Shown: piece by piece, positions 10,962 to 23,977 of the stretch | Position numbering within the stretch: the first letter of the stretch is position 1 | Layout of the letters: each line of letters begins with the position of its first letter | Assembly: GCF_002127325.2 (NCBI RefSeq) | Contig: NC_035434.2 | Location: 151,229,116 to 151,293,115 of the forward strand | From: Helianthus annuus | Taxonomy: Eukaryota; Streptophyta; Magnoliopsida; Asterales; Asteraceae | Length of the DNA stretch: 64,000 nucleotides | Direction of reading: 5' to 3' | Notes under the pieces: model-generated | What the model saw: the letters and a program-made list of their open reading frames with translations, nothing else | Told to the model about the DNA's origin: nothing | Databases searched by the model: none | Position numbers and translations under genes: made by a program

Positions 10962-12736
10962 CTTAGTTTAATGGTATGGTAATATTAATGAAGTGGAAAA
11001 TCTTGAAAGGGTGGAGAGATTATAAATAGAAAAGTTTAAAATGACTGGATGGGATCTTGTCGTAATCGAGAAGTCTATTGCTATATTTTAATGCTCACGT
11101 AAGGGGGTGAGTAGAAATGTAGAATACATCTATTTTTGGTTAATATTTATGTGTAACACATGATTATTTTGCGTTCACATCGTATGTATAACGCTATCAA
11201 AGGTTTGATTCTTTATCTTGTTAGCCAGCTGTCTCATCGAGTAATCTGATCATGAACATCTTAGACACGTGAGTAGGTGATAAGGAACGTTACGTGTATC
11301 TTTCTTAAACAATAAGGTCTTTGATGCTGAAGTGTGTTTTAGCTTTCAGGATATTAATATGTAATTATGGGTATGTTTGATATTGGAGGTGAACCATTTT
11401 CTAAAGAATGTGTACTTAATTCAGATACCAATCATGATTGACAGTAGACATAAATAGATTTCTACTAAAAGGATTGTAAATCCAAAGAGTAAAATGCCAT
11501 TTTCGTCTCTGAGGTTTGGGCAGTTTTGCGACTTTCGTCCAAAGGTTTGTTTTTTCGCATTTGTATCCAAAAGGTTTGAAATCTTGCCATTTTCATCCAA
11601 TCCCGAGCTTGACTAGGCTCACAAGTCTAAATAAGCCTTTATTTATATGAATACAATACTTTTTATTTTGTATAATAAATATATAATTACATAAAAGTTA
11701 GGCAGTTAATATCGGTGATATGGTTATCAGTCCCCATGTAAAATATCGGTGTCAAATATCGGTCAAAATATTATCGGCAATATTGACCGATATAACCGAC
11801 ATATCACTGAATTGTTAGTGTTAAATTGCTATATGTATAAATTCTGCATGATATTAAAATTACCGATATCCCACTCATATCACCGAAATAACCTGCATTT
11901 CAAATATCGGTTCTTGACCGATATCCGATATTTTACCGCATTAGCCGCATAGCATAAATATATGATAAAGTAACTAAATAATATAATATATTTTGTTATA
12001 TATAATATTATAATTATAAGTATATATAAATGTGTTATATAATATATACACATATAAACAAAAAAATAATATTTAATAAATAACAAAAGATCCTAGCCTG
12101 AGCTCGAAACGACCCATTCTAGTCTTCTAGAGCTTGAACTTTCTTAGGCTTGATTCGTTTACACCCCTAAGTTGTTCTTGTCCTCTGCTAATTTTCCATT
12201 ATTAATTTAGGGTTTCAGCCGTTTCTGATGTACTTTCTGCTTATGTTTGACATTTCGTACCCAAAAAAGTTTATAGCGCTTGCCAATCTTTTTAAGATAT
12301 CTGCTGTGAATCTGCACATATTTTATGAAAATTTTAATCTATTTTTTGCCTTGGAAAACGCTTGATACCACTCGCGATTGACATGAGGGCACTTCTAAAA
12401 TATATTGGATTTGTGTTTGGTGCATCTTTTTATCATCAAACATTCATTCATTGGTTTAGCAAACAAACATTCATTCTTTGGTTTAGCAAACTCTCCTCAT
12501 TCCTTCTACGGGCAATTTACAAAAATCAACCATGTTTTGCTCAAATGATCGGTTGTCTGCAGTTTGATGTTTGTTGTCATTTGGATGCTGTTCCTTAAGA
12601 GCTGAGCCTTGATCTTCTGTAGTTCAGGTTTGTGTTTGTGTTTGTGTTTGTGTTTGTGCCTGTGTGGTATCAGATATAAGCAAGTACTACATTTATTCAA
12701 ATATATCTTATATGCGTCATTATATATAGATAGAGA
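10962..12736. other. Intergenic, no gene; MITE fragment and ATATCGG-rich repeat
   Basis: Holds one end of a MULE MITE at about 11488-11600 (gagtaaaatgccattttcg, same family as 54801-55229) with no matching right end. At about 11700-11945 there is a stretch rich in atatcgg/ccgatat words in both orientations. Otherwise AT-rich. No supported frame. Confidence 0.5.
12628..12657. repeat. (GTTTGT)5 hexanucleotide repeat
   Basis: Five uninterrupted GTTTGT units followed by a decayed unit. It lies just left of the large Helitron 3' end. Confidence 0.95.
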
Positions 12737-15356
12737 CTAGCCTAAGATCCCGCGAGTTTCGCGGGTGGCTTAACACAAACATAGAATATCTACTGGCATT
12801 GATGCCCATGTAGATCATCACTTTTGTTCTAGGCCTTTCCAAACTTAGGCTTCACGTTTAAGGGTTGAAACTTGAAACAGGTCCTAAACAGATAATACAC
12901 GACACTAACCGGTACAAACCCAAAACCGAATAGAGTGATCACTTCCCTCTCCAAAAACCTGAGTGAACCTTTAATAGATCAACGAGAGGTCATGGTTTTC
13001 ATCTTTTGATTGACATCAATATCTAAATTCTTAAATTCATATTAGTTGATATAAAACTATACTTACATATGTGTAAACCCAAACATGTCTTTTTAAGAAA
13101 CAAATTAGAGCAATTTTTAATGTATTGGTAAACAACACAAATAGTACAATGATTTCTTCAATTGTCATAGATCAAAAAGTATCGGTCCTCTCTCTATTTT
13201 ATAGTGGGCTTGTTAACTGGAACAAAGTCGAGACAGAAAAAATGAAGATAATCGGATAATAAATCAGAAAAAATGTAATAAAATGTCGTGGGCTCTGATG
13301 TTAGGAATGTATTTGTGGTTTGAAATTCAAATGTTTGACAAATTCTAATAAATGAAGTAATTAATCTTTTGTTAGATAATAATACCGTTTTTTACACCCT
13401 TTGATAATCCTTTTTGAAACTAATTATTTGACCACATAGTCTGATCCACAATGTAATTACCACTAAAAACTTTCTATAGCAATTACAAGTCACAATAATG
13501 ACAATCGATTTCTAAACACATATTTTTACATCCCACCGCCAAAAACCTTTCAGATTATTATAATATTAAGACACTTAAAACAATTTATTACATAAAGATT
13601 GGGTTTTGATACTCGCAATTGTTGGTAGTGGTAGAATATTAGTGCTGAAATTGTTCGGATCTTCGAAGAAGGATTCTGGCGTGATGTAGAGGCAATAGCG
13701 TGACGTAAACCACACGTGTTCCTTAAATCGACCCGTTTAGCTAAAAATTGTCCCATTTATCTAAAATGGTGAAAATTTGAGTTAAAAGCATGTATGTGTG
13801 TGATTTTAAATTTGTAGGCAATTACCTGGAAGATCTTCTGAAGATAAAATATTGGGGTCGGCTCAACCCATTCTGACAATAGCATAAACAACTTAAATCG
13901 ACCTGTTATCCAACCTGCCCAACCGAACTATTTTGCAACCTGTATTGATTAGGGCAGATAGAAAACACAATACATATTGTTTGTCAACTTATCTCATTAA
14001 GCATAATTGAAAAGGCATTCTTAACATAATTTATAAATCTGTATTGGTTATTGAATAGTATGTTCACAAGTTACATATTGTTTGACCCGTACCAGAGCTG
14101 TCATTTTTTAACCTCTGAAAAGTATGTTCACAAGCTACATGAGTATGTACTACCACCTCCTCTAATCCAATAACACCAGAAGCCAACAACTTAGCACGTT
14201 CATCAGCTACACTACATTCTAATCTAATAACCCAAATACTCATTGTTTTATCAATTTAAGTTTGTTAATTTTCTTATTCGTACGATCGGTGTTATCAATC
14301 TATGTCATGAGACTTATAGTTCTTCAACATGAATTAATAGATCATCAGTTTTGACGGTTTAATCTGAACCCACGCGGAGAGATGTCAACTTACTCAGGCT
14401 ACAGCTGCGTGAGTGATCTGGAGTACATCAGTAATAGCAAGAACAATTCCAATTGAACAAAAAATAAGCCAGTGCATAGATTAAGACTCGTGAAGAATTA
14501 TAAAAACTACATAAAAGTTAATTAAGAAAAAAAAACTTAATTATGATGTAACTTTTACCTTTATCAATAAAAGGGGAACATAAAAACTTTCCTTTATTAG
14601 TAATATGCAAGGCGTCAACGATCGGTGAAACAACTGCACAACATTCAGGATTGTGAGTCAACAACTAAATAATAAGTGAAGCATTAGAAAATATGATCAA
14701 ATACTGCACATGGATATCAGTACAAATTCTTTTGATGTCGGCCTATTTGCATCATGAAGTTGCTTTTCTTTTCTCATTAGCTCCACCAAATGATCAGATA
14801 TTGCACATGGATATCAAGTTTGTTAGGTATTTAGAAGAATAAAACATACCAAACAAAACCCGAGATTGTTCCCCACCAAGATTAACTTTAACAACTTCCA
14901 CATTAGTTTAACAACCATTTTTTTCTACAAATTAAAAATTTGAGCATGTTGGTAACAACTTATAATGACAAATTAGATAAGTAGCAAATTAAAGATAAAT
15001 CTAATAGCTAACTGACCGACTACTATTTTGCAATAACGTTACGTCGGTTCTGCCCCAAACCAAACCATGAACAAAAAATATACCAGATCCGAAAAGTAGT
15101 TATTGGCAAATAAAAGATAATTCAGGTTCCAGTTTTAGACCTAACCAAAAGCAATCTATTTAAAACCTAGAGTTGAACCGAATATAGCCAGTTCAAGGTT
15201 TGGCCGTCTGGGTAACCTTTTTGAGTGACGGTCTAGACAAATCACCTAATCATGAGCTAAGAAAAGCTCGAGCTCAATGTAGACTCTCTACCAATTTACT
15301 TGTAATCACAAATAAGAACAAACACATAACTACTAAATGTTAAATGTATACCATAC

Positions 15357-16520
15357 CTGGGGAGATGTAGCCATAGGAACCTGCAATCACTGACATCGAC
15401 TCGTCACAATGGATGAGCTTGGCTACCCCAAAGTCAGCCACCCGTGCCTCCATCTCACCATCCTACAGAATGTTGCTAGGTTTCAAATCACGATGATCAA
15501 CCACCGGATCACAATCGTGGTGGAGGTAGCAAATCCCCTGAGCCACCCATAACGCAACCTTGTATCTTGTGAACCAATCCCCGACCAAACTGTCACCTTC
15601 GTTCTTCCCGTGTAACAAATCATCTAAACTGCCATTAGGCATGTACTCATAGAGCAACACATGTACTCATAGAGCAACACAGTACATTCTTTGTTGCTGC
15701 AGCATCCTAACAACCTCACTATGTTCCTATGCCTCACATTACCCAATACCTCCACCTCAGCCAACACGCCTTTCCTCCGTCGAATCGTCTCCTGGTTCTT
15801 TCCCCACAGCTTTTTCACCGCTATGATCTCGCCACATGGCATTTCTGTTTTGTACACAGTTCCCGTAGACCCGGTCCCTATGATCTTACCTGTCATAGAT
15901 AAACTCTCAACCACATCATATGCGGTAAAATTTAGCCATTAGAAAGCAGTTAATTTCCATGGCTGCGTCTCCGCTTCTTCCGCCACAAACCCTCGATGGT
16001 AATTCGCACGGAAGAACCGGATTCCGGCCACAAGAATAAACAAACCGACCCCAAACGCTGCGGCCATAATCCAGATGATTGCACCCGTAGACTTCTTCGA
16101 CTGAATCCGTTTCACCTCGGGTTCCACAACAGCCCCACACGGTTTGTTAATAACCCTGCCATAGAGTCCTTCATTTCCAGTGAACGACGACAGATGCGGG
16201 CTCAAAACGCGATCCCCGACGAAGGCACAGGTCCCGTGAGCTGATTATACGAAACATTGGACGCTTCGAGCGTACGACAGTTACCAAAAGTTGAAGGAAT
16301 GGTACCAGTGAGCAGATTATGCGATAGATCAACTTCCGTTATCGACGGAAGCGATGAAATCTCCATCAGAATAACGCTTGAAATCGAATTATCTCGTATA
16401 TAAGTGGACTTCAGTGAAGCAGAATGCAAGACCCAGAATACGCCGAAAACTACCGCCGCAGTGGGACATAGCCGCCGATCTAGCGAGATTATTCATCTAT
16501 TCGCCGTCGATTCAATGGAA
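15357..16520 (-). pseudogene. PXY/TDR-like LRR receptor kinase fragment
   Basis: Fragment of a CLE-peptide receptor kinase of the PXY/TDR type, which in intact form acts at the plasma membrane in vascular cambium signalling. In order on the minus strand: the last LRR (DLSHNLLTGTIPSTFGNC), a membrane segment (GAIIWIMAAAFGVGLF), juxtamembrane WKLTAF, the glycine loop GTGSTGTVYK, the VAIK-like lysine (IIAVKKLWG), [17 protein letters not shown], and HRDLKPSN. It stops at GSYGYISP before a GT donor at 15356; the next exon is not found. Damage: a stop right after WKLTAF, a perfect 20-bp tandem duplication (15641-15660 and 15661-15680) that shifts frame, a stop after the LKPSNIL motif, and loss of most LRRs. 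It lies in the large Helitron. Confidence 0.88.
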
Positions 16521-18542
16521 GTAGACAATTTTAGAAGGCAGAGAGGCAACCGATTGAACTGTCGATTATAAACTCTCCTATTCCCTTTGTTCAGCCTAAA
16601 AAAATAATTTGTAAAACATGCAACCTAATCGAACCAACCGATCTTTCTTCTTTTCGGATACACCTGCTTGTCGCAAACCAGCCGGTCTTTCTTCTTTTCG
16701 GATACACCTGCTGATGGAATTAAACTTTAATGGCCTAAGCTATTCACTATACATAAAAGTAGTATCTTTTACATCAGAGCCATATACAAAAAGGCATTAA
16801 ATCCTATCACATGTGTACATGTCCTGCTACAACACAACCATCATTATAAGTTAATTTAAACCAAACAAAATAGCACTTAAGAAAGCACTTTGCGTGAAAT
16901 ATATTGAAGCAAACCAAGAGATGTAACACATGAATGGCAAAACATGTATACAATATTTGACGAAACATGGAATACATTGAAGCACTTAGTAAAATGTATA
17001 CAATAAGCCTTATCAATGGCAAAACATGAGAATCTTATAGAGCCGAAACAATATAAGCACTAAACTTAATGGGTAGCTCGGATACAATATTGACCCGCTT
17101 ATTTTTAAATGATTTGAATAGGGTTATGTGATATCTATGCGGTTCAAAACAAAAAAGAATGAGCTTAAAGGTGACAATATAACAATGAAAACAAATGTAC
17201 ACTTAAATGTGTCACTTATATGAACGGGGCAAACCATAAAGGATGATTCATCTTATCAATTATCCTTCTGTTCTAAGAAATTCTTTGACTTCTAAATAGT
17301 AAAAATGTCTATTACATGACCTGCAAACTAAAACATATTTGGTCTTTAAATAAATTAATGAGAAACTCTTCTAAATAATATTAATAGAGATAAGAGTAAG
17401 CTACAAAGTTACTCACTGAATATATACACATGTTCTTTAAGACTACCTTACATATCAAAATTCTAAAGTAAAATAGAGAGATCACCTTCTTCAAAAGATT
17501 TAGTTAGTTCGTATATTTTTTATTTTATTTTTTGGCATGTATATCATAACACAACCACTTCTTATGCATAATATATTTAAAAGTTAAATCCTCAGTTTGA
17601 CCAAACATCACATAGTTAACAATAAAATAATTTAGGATGGTTTTATACATTATAAGTACATTTTGTAAAACTTTCGCACTATTTGACCCGTTTTCGCTTA
17701 AGCTAGATTTTTTTATTTCACTCTTTTGACCATTAAAGATTTAAAAGAAACAAATTAACCCAAATAAAATGCCACCAAGAACACTATGCACAAACAGAAA
17801 CTTAATCATTTGAAAAACTTCATACCAAAGAATGCATATCTTGTTGCCGGTAAGAAGATACATAGAAAATATAAACATATACTTGCATTCTAGGAATAAC
17901 ATATTTGACAATAGTTACGTAAACAAAACGATTAGGGATGAGCACGATACCCGTTAGGTACCCAACCGGGTATTGGAAAACGGGAAGAGTGGGTACCGAT
18001 ACCGGTACCAAATATACCCGATATGGTTCGGTACCGGTACCTGGTACCAAATGTTCAATCCTATTTGACAAATGAAATTTATACCTTTTGGAACAAAAAA
18101 CCATCGTTTCCTTTTTATTGCTTTCTTTAAAAGAACATGTATGTAAAAGATCGCTGAAAACCGTAAAATCACATTTCCATCAACGATTCACGTAATGTTC
18201 GCTGAACGTTAAGTTCGTTTACAGCCCTAGTTTTTACCTTTACCAACCTCTAATAACAATAACTATAGAACTACAAAATTTATATTATCATTGGCATCAT
18301 AAAACCAAAAAAATGTTTACTTTTGCATCACTTATCAAACGTATGCATATTTAGATTAATCATTTAAATTAAATCCAAAATACACATATAAGAATAGAAA
18401 ATAGGAGTTTGTACACGTAAATGTATATCATAAAAATAAATCAAGTAAATCATAAGAAAAAACTAAAGTCACAATCTGATGCGAACCCATATTTTCACCT
18501 ATAATGTTACTAAAAGTTAAAAAAATGAAAAGAAGATTTTAC

Positions 18543-18875
18543 CCGTAAAGCCATCTTCTTGAGCTTGTTCATTGCAGAGAACTGTTTCAAGCGCGATAAT
18601 ACTGCAGAATCAAGGGGCTTATCGGGTGCCATTTTGTCATCAACAATCCATGGGTGGCCTGTTAAAGCAAGCAAACGTAAATTAGTAAAATAAATTAAAT
18701 CATTTTTATAACTTTATTAGCAATTCTTGTGACCCAAAGTTGCTTACATAGAAGGTCATGAGCAGTAAGCCTATTCTTAGGATTTCTATCAAGCATTTTT
18801 CTTATAAGATCTTTCGCACTGTCGGTGATTACAGGCCACGGCTCAGAATCAAAATCTAATTTTGCTTGATAGTAC
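18543..18875 (-). pseudogene. Calcium-dependent protein kinase (CDPK) fragment, two exons
   Basis: Two adjacent exons of a CDPK remain, 18875-18748 and 18658-18543, with proper GT/AG borders. The first reads LDFDSEPWPVITDSAKDLI followed by RKMLDRNPKNRLTAHDLL (kinase subdomain XI). The second reads [19 protein letters not shown] and ends [12 protein letters not shown], the autoinhibitory junction. The upstream kinase exons and the downstream EF-hand exons are not present nearby, so no functional kinase can be made. Intron positions match the usual CDPK arrangement, which points to capture of genomic DNA. Carried in the large Helitron in the same direction as the PXY-like fragment. Confidence 0.88.
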
Positions 18876-20640
18876 CTTGCAAAACAACCGAAACATTAAG
18901 TAAATGTTCATCTAATCTTTTAAATATAAATTTACTATTGCTGACATCGAACTGGCTACTGCCATGTCACTGTCCATGTCATTACGTTACCTTTACTGCA
19001 ACTGTATGTATAGCAAGCAACATATCCACCATCACCAGCCCTGAAATCAACTCAAGTAGCCCATCCCCATGAATTACTACAATTGTAGTCTATGATGACA
19101 CCTCACGGTTATCCCTTTCCCCATGAATTAACAGATTAACAAAAACATCTTGAAGTAAAACTTAACCTAATGGTAACCAGGTGGCGAGCTGCATATAGTC
19201 TGAAACAGAGTCAGGCATCCCTCAACCGGTGTCATCGGCCAATACTCAGACTACCTACACAAAAACATACACACCCTCAATCAATCCCAGTTCAATACTC
19301 ACTCAGACATTATCACAAACACCTGGCAAACGAACTTAAAAACAAACACAACTACACATCAAACTCTTACCTTGTAAAAGACCCACTGAACTACACACAC
19401 TTCTTCCCCCATAAGACCACACAAACCATGCTGGTGTCAAACAAAACCTGGTTCTCTTTTCTATACATCAGTTGTACCCGATAAATTGCTAGAAAGAGGT
19501 GAAGGTGCGAGGGATGTAATTCACACATAATCTAAAAAATAATATAAGCCATTTGAACTTTGTTATGTTAAGAGATGCCCTTTTTTCCTTAACCCGTGAC
19601 AGAAAATGCATAACATATTACCACTTTCTACATCAAAGTAACATTATAACAAAGAAAAATATAAAACTATAATCAGTATAAACATATTTAACATTCAAAT
19701 ATCCATATTGGTTACGATTATTAACTAATTTGAAATTTCCTCAAATAAGCATATAAAACTATAATTTGAAATTTGTTAATTGCATCGTATCGATAAATGT
19801 CATACCTGAAGCAATCATTGATAGTCAGTGAGAATAACTTTCGGTCAACATCTCAATCCATCAACAAAGTGTTCAACCCTTGATAAAAACCCTAATTTCA
19901 GAAGGTGTGCAAACTTGTTTAACACAGTATCAATTACAAATAAGAAAACAAAAGTAAAACTTACCTGTTTTGAATAAACAAATTTGCTACATCAACAAAA
20001 GCCCAATCTGAACCACAGGAACTGTTATTGTTCATAAACGATTGAGAAACAAAGAGATGTCGCCAATCTTCAACAAAGAATCATGTATCCATTTGATTCG
20101 TTGATTAAACAAACCCTAACATCTCAAATTTAACAAAATCAACATCCTAACCTAATATTAAACAAACATATTTCAAAATTAATACAAAAATCAACACAAC
20201 AATCTTACTATAATATATCAGGCAGCCCAATAATCGTGAGGCTCCATTCAATTCAAACAGATTGTTTTTGTCAGCAAAACGGGCAGAGAATCCATCAACA
20301 GGATGGTTACAAGGATCTGTAAGAAAAAAAAGCACTAATCATAATCGGATGAAAGTAAATCGAGTTTAGAACCCTAGAATTGAAAGAAATAGAGACATCT
20401 GAGTTGTTTCTTCTGAAGTAAGAGATTTACTTGAGAAGGAAACGCAATGGATGGAAGGTTCTAAAGAGAGATTGATAAACACAGGCCCCTCTTAGGGTTT
20501 CTACAACCGGATCGTGAGATGAAAAGACAGAGGTCTTGTAGTGGTTGCAGGTACAAAGAAGATGGCCACATATGCGGTAGATACGAAGGCGGCCATGGAT
20601 GCTTGAGAGGGAGACATCATCATTAGGGTTTGTGATATGA
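18876..20640. other. Helitron interior without recognised gene
   Basis: AT-rich sequence with several poly-A-like patches. On the minus strand near 20640-20450 a leader-like sequence with 'aaaccctaatgatgatg' precedes a short frame with no recognised family. This may be a captured 5' exon, but I cannot name it. Confidence 0.35.
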
Positions 20641-20808
20641 AGACGTGTGAAAGTGTAAAGGAAAAGAGCGAAGGCATAACCGCATAGGTTTTGTGTTTTT
20701 AGCGCTCAAATTTTCTAAAGATGGAGTAAGAGGATGACAGGTGGCAAGTAATAGTTTAAGCAAATGACAAGTGGCTAAAGATTATTTTGCTTTATTAGAA
20801 GTAGTAGA

Positions 20809-21084
20809 TAGGGGTGTGCATTTCAAAATAATTACATGTTTGAGAACTGCGAGAACCACATAATGCATGGGTACGTGTTGATTTGAATGTAAGCACCTCT
20901 TTTCTCTTTCCCTGATGCACTATGTACAAGTGCATTATGCAGTTCTCGTGATTCTCAACATATTATTGGTTCTGAGACGAACGTGCGAGCTTCAAACGAG
21001 CTTTTTCTAGAGCTAAATACGAGCAAGCTTCAAGCTAGCTCCGAGCTGTGAGCTTTTTGGACAACCCTACCCCAAACAGTAGGT
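20809..21084. repeat. Repeat-rich gap with inverted 'gagaactgcgagaacc' words
   Basis: Around 20851-20870 and 20938-20958, 'gagaactgcgagaacc' and 'gcagttctcgtgattctc' face each other, with tgcattatgc words between. This relates to the GGTTCTCGC repeats at 3403-3441. The part at 20995-21060 is a decayed 'cgagct' repeat that looks like a hAT end. Confidence 0.45.
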
Positions 21085-22275
21085 TGATTACGTCCTCCGA
21101 CGCTAAATGTTGATTCCGAGGTAGCCGTTGTGATTGGAATGCAAAAAAGATGACATACTTGCTAGAATTTTGACACCACCATTCTAACACATCGAACTTT
21201 AAGTCCTCAAAGCCACATAGTTTGGCTCTTCTAAATACACATTAAGTTCTGTTTTTTGTGTACTTTCAACGGGTCTAGTTTCAAGATAAGCATAAAAATC
21301 ATCATCTCTAGCACGAACACTTGGGCGATTAGATGTTGTGCCATTGAGGTAGCTATTGGCAATCCTAGCCACTTAAAATGCATTAGAGTATTTTTCAAAA
21401 AGTGATTTTAACTTCTTAGTCACGTCTTCAACCCTACCCTTAACCTCATTTTTTGGATGCAGCTTCTTAAAAGTCCGAGAAACAAACTCCTTTCTAAAAC
21501 GCGGATCTAAAAGAGAAGCTGTTGAATAAGGACCTTGTTTCACTCGATTACTTTTCAAAATTGTCAAACATCGGCCCACCATCTTCTTCAAGAAAAAAAA
21601 TCATCTGATTCGTTAGTTATCTCTCTTTTTTACTTTAAAGTTTTCAGTAAGAAACAAGTTTGGCGTTTAGATATGATGTACCCTAAAACAAATCCGTAGC
21701 ATCCAAAAACACCTCAAGTAACTTGCATACTTTTGAGTCTGGTCTCACTCATCCGTAGGAGACCACACAAAATTTGAATCCCTCAACGTGTAACCTTTAA
21801 AAGCAATCTTGTAGGGAATCGCCAATTGAAGCTTACCATGTGTTGAGTTCCAACTAGTTTTTACATCAATACACAATGATCGACAAGTTTGGATACCAAT
21901 AGTGATCGGAATTTAACCAAACTTCAAAAGACGACTTGCTGATTTCTTAAATCCTTCACACCTTCTCTAATTTTGACATGAAAACCATCAATTGTTCTCA
22001 GCCCATCTTGTACAACAAGATTTAATATGTAAGCACAACATCTCACATGAAAAGGCATATCCTCAAAGTGCAATTTTCCCTTTATGTGAAAAGTATTCCT
22101 TAAAATTACGGTTGCCCTATCAATATTCGATGCATTGTCTCGGGTTAATGAACCTGTTTTATCTTGTATACCCCATTTAACGAGGCACTCTAAGATAGCA
22201 TCCGAAATGACCTCACTATTATGGGTGGTGCTAGGTCATTAAAACCAATTATGCACTTTTTCATTTTCCAATCTG
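21085..22275 (-). pseudogene. hAT transposase remnant, arm 1 of an inverted pair
   Basis: The minus strand carries a decayed hAT-superfamily (RNase H-fold) transposase. Recognisable parts include 'YSTASLLDPRFRKEFVSRTF' at about 21530, the 'LFEKYSNAF' region at 21373, and a dimerisation-like part near 21150-21090. The same segment recurs in opposite orientation at 22857-23915, matching along nearly its full length with many substitutions and indels. Multiple stops and frameshifts; not functional. Confidence 0.75.
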
Positions 22276-22856
22276 AGGCAATATAATGAGTTGTCATGAG
22301 GTCCAATAGACAACAGTCACTTGTAAGTGAGATCATATCAATTTTTTTTTTTAATTTCAATCATCTCTCTTTCTACTTTAACCACTATTATGCAATCTTT
22401 TCTAATTGTTGCTTAACTCACTTTTTGATAAAGAGGGTTCATGTACTTCATTAGCGCATCAAACCAATGGTACTATACAAAGGAAAAAAGTAGCTCATGG
22501 GCTACAATCATTTCCCTACATTTCGTTTGTTCAAAACGCCCACTCAAGCCAAATTCAGTTACAATACGTTAGCAAATAAGAAACAAAAACAAAATGTTTC
22601 AAAATAGACATTCTTCAAACAAAAACTCATGTAAATGCATGTAATTTGTTTGCTAGAAGTATGCTAGCAGTAGGAGTGTCGCACCTTTTTACTTTTTCAT
22701 CTATGATTAGCATTTCATATGTCGTGGCCTTTGATGGTTGTGGTTTGTATAACTTCTTACGTTGGATGCATTGAACTTTCTTGTCCTTCTTCCCTCCTTC
22801 CATCACTTCAACACTTCCAAAATGAAGCCAAACTTCAGACTTACTTTTTCGTTTTG

Positions 22857-23977
22857 AACCAATGGAAAATGAAAAAGTGTATAACTGGTTTTAATGAGCT
22901 AGTGCCACCCCATATTGGTGAGGTCCCTTTCGGATGCTATATTAGAGAGCCTTATTAAATGGGGGTATACAAGGTAAAATAGGTACAATAACCCTTATCA
23001 AATAATGATAAGGTAGCCACAATTTGAGGAATACTTTTCAAGGAAAGGGAAAATCGCACTTTAAGGGAATGTTTTTTCATGTGAGATGATGTGCTCATAT
23101 ATTAAATCTGGTTGTACAAGATGGGCTGGGAACAATTGATTGTTGTCTTGTCGAAATTAGAGAAGGTGCGACATATTTGAAGAAGTCAATGGGCCGCCTT
23201 TTGAAGTTTGGTGAAATTTCAATCATCCTTGGTATCCAAACACGTCGATCATTGTGTATTGATGTAGAAACCAGATGGAACTCAACACATCGTATGCTTG
23301 GCGATTCACTACAAACTTGCTTTTGAAGGTTACGCGTTGAGGGATTCCAGTTTTGAGTGGTCTCTTACGGATGAGGAGTGGGATCAGGCTGAAAAGTATG
23401 CAAGCTACTTATGGTGTATTTAGATGCTACGGATTTGTTTTCGGGTACATCATATCCCACCGCCTATTTGTTTCTTGTTGATATTTTTAAAGTAGAGAGA
23501 GATAACTAATGTTGTTAAATCACATGAATTTTTATTGAAGATGGGTGGGCTGACAAATTCGAGAAGTATTGGGGTGAGAAATCGGGGTCCTTATGAATTG
23601 CTTCTCTTTTAGATCCGTGTTTTACAAAGGAATCCGTTTCTTGGACTTTTAAGAAGTTCTATCCAGAAAATGAGGTTAAGGGTCGGGTTAACGACGTGAC
23701 TAATAAGTTAAAATCATTTTTCAAAAACAAAAAACAGAATTTGATGTGTATTTAGAAGAGCCAAATTATGTGGTTTTGAGGACTTTGATGTTTGAGAATG
23801 GTGGTGTCAAAATTCTAACAAGTACCGCGTACTAAGCAAAATGGCTCGTGACCTTTTTTGCATTCCAATCACAATGGTTGCCTCGGAATCAGCATGTAGC
23901 GTCAGAAGATATGTATCGAATGACCATAGAAGTTCTCTCCCCAATGATATGATATGTCCGAGCTTCTTGTTTGTGAG
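22857..23977 (+). pseudogene. hAT transposase remnant, arm 2, cut by Copia
   Basis: The plus strand holds the same hAT transposase family as arm 1. It includes 'CAHILNLVVQDGLG'-like sequence near 23090, the 'LLDPCFTKESVSWTFKKF' part near 23610, and the C-terminal 'MVASESACSVRRYVSNDHRS' motif near 23880, typical of hAT dimerisation domains. The frame runs up to the GTGAG duplication and resumes after the Copia element at about 28806 ('VQKCQNGPLF') before stopping. Several stops and frameshifts make it non-functional. Confidence 0.75.

Larger units (their letters stand above)
12737..20808 (-). mobile_element. Large non-autonomous Helitron carrying gene fragments, 8072 bp
   Basis: On the minus strand the 3' end is the hairpin CCCGCGAAACTCGCGGG, spacer ATCTTAGG, then CTAG (12740-12737) followed by host T. 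The 5' end is inferred at 20808, where the minus strand reads A|TCTACTACTTCTAATAAAG, matching the TC(T/A)-rich Helitron start and preceding host A. Inside are a PXY/TDR-like receptor kinase fragment and a CDPK fragment, both on the minus strand, the element's own direction. No Rep or helicase sequence was seen. The fragments keep intron boundaries, so capture was at DNA level. The remaining segments (12780-15340, 16520-18540, 18880-20400) are AT-rich and give no recognised gene. Short gene-like stretches near 14360-14430 and 14580-14660 were not identified. Confidence 0.75.

Noticed and set aside
17942..18230. Possible hAT element (tagggatgagcacg ... acagcccta)
   Set aside because: The ends look right, but the 8 bases outside do not match, so it was not called as an element.
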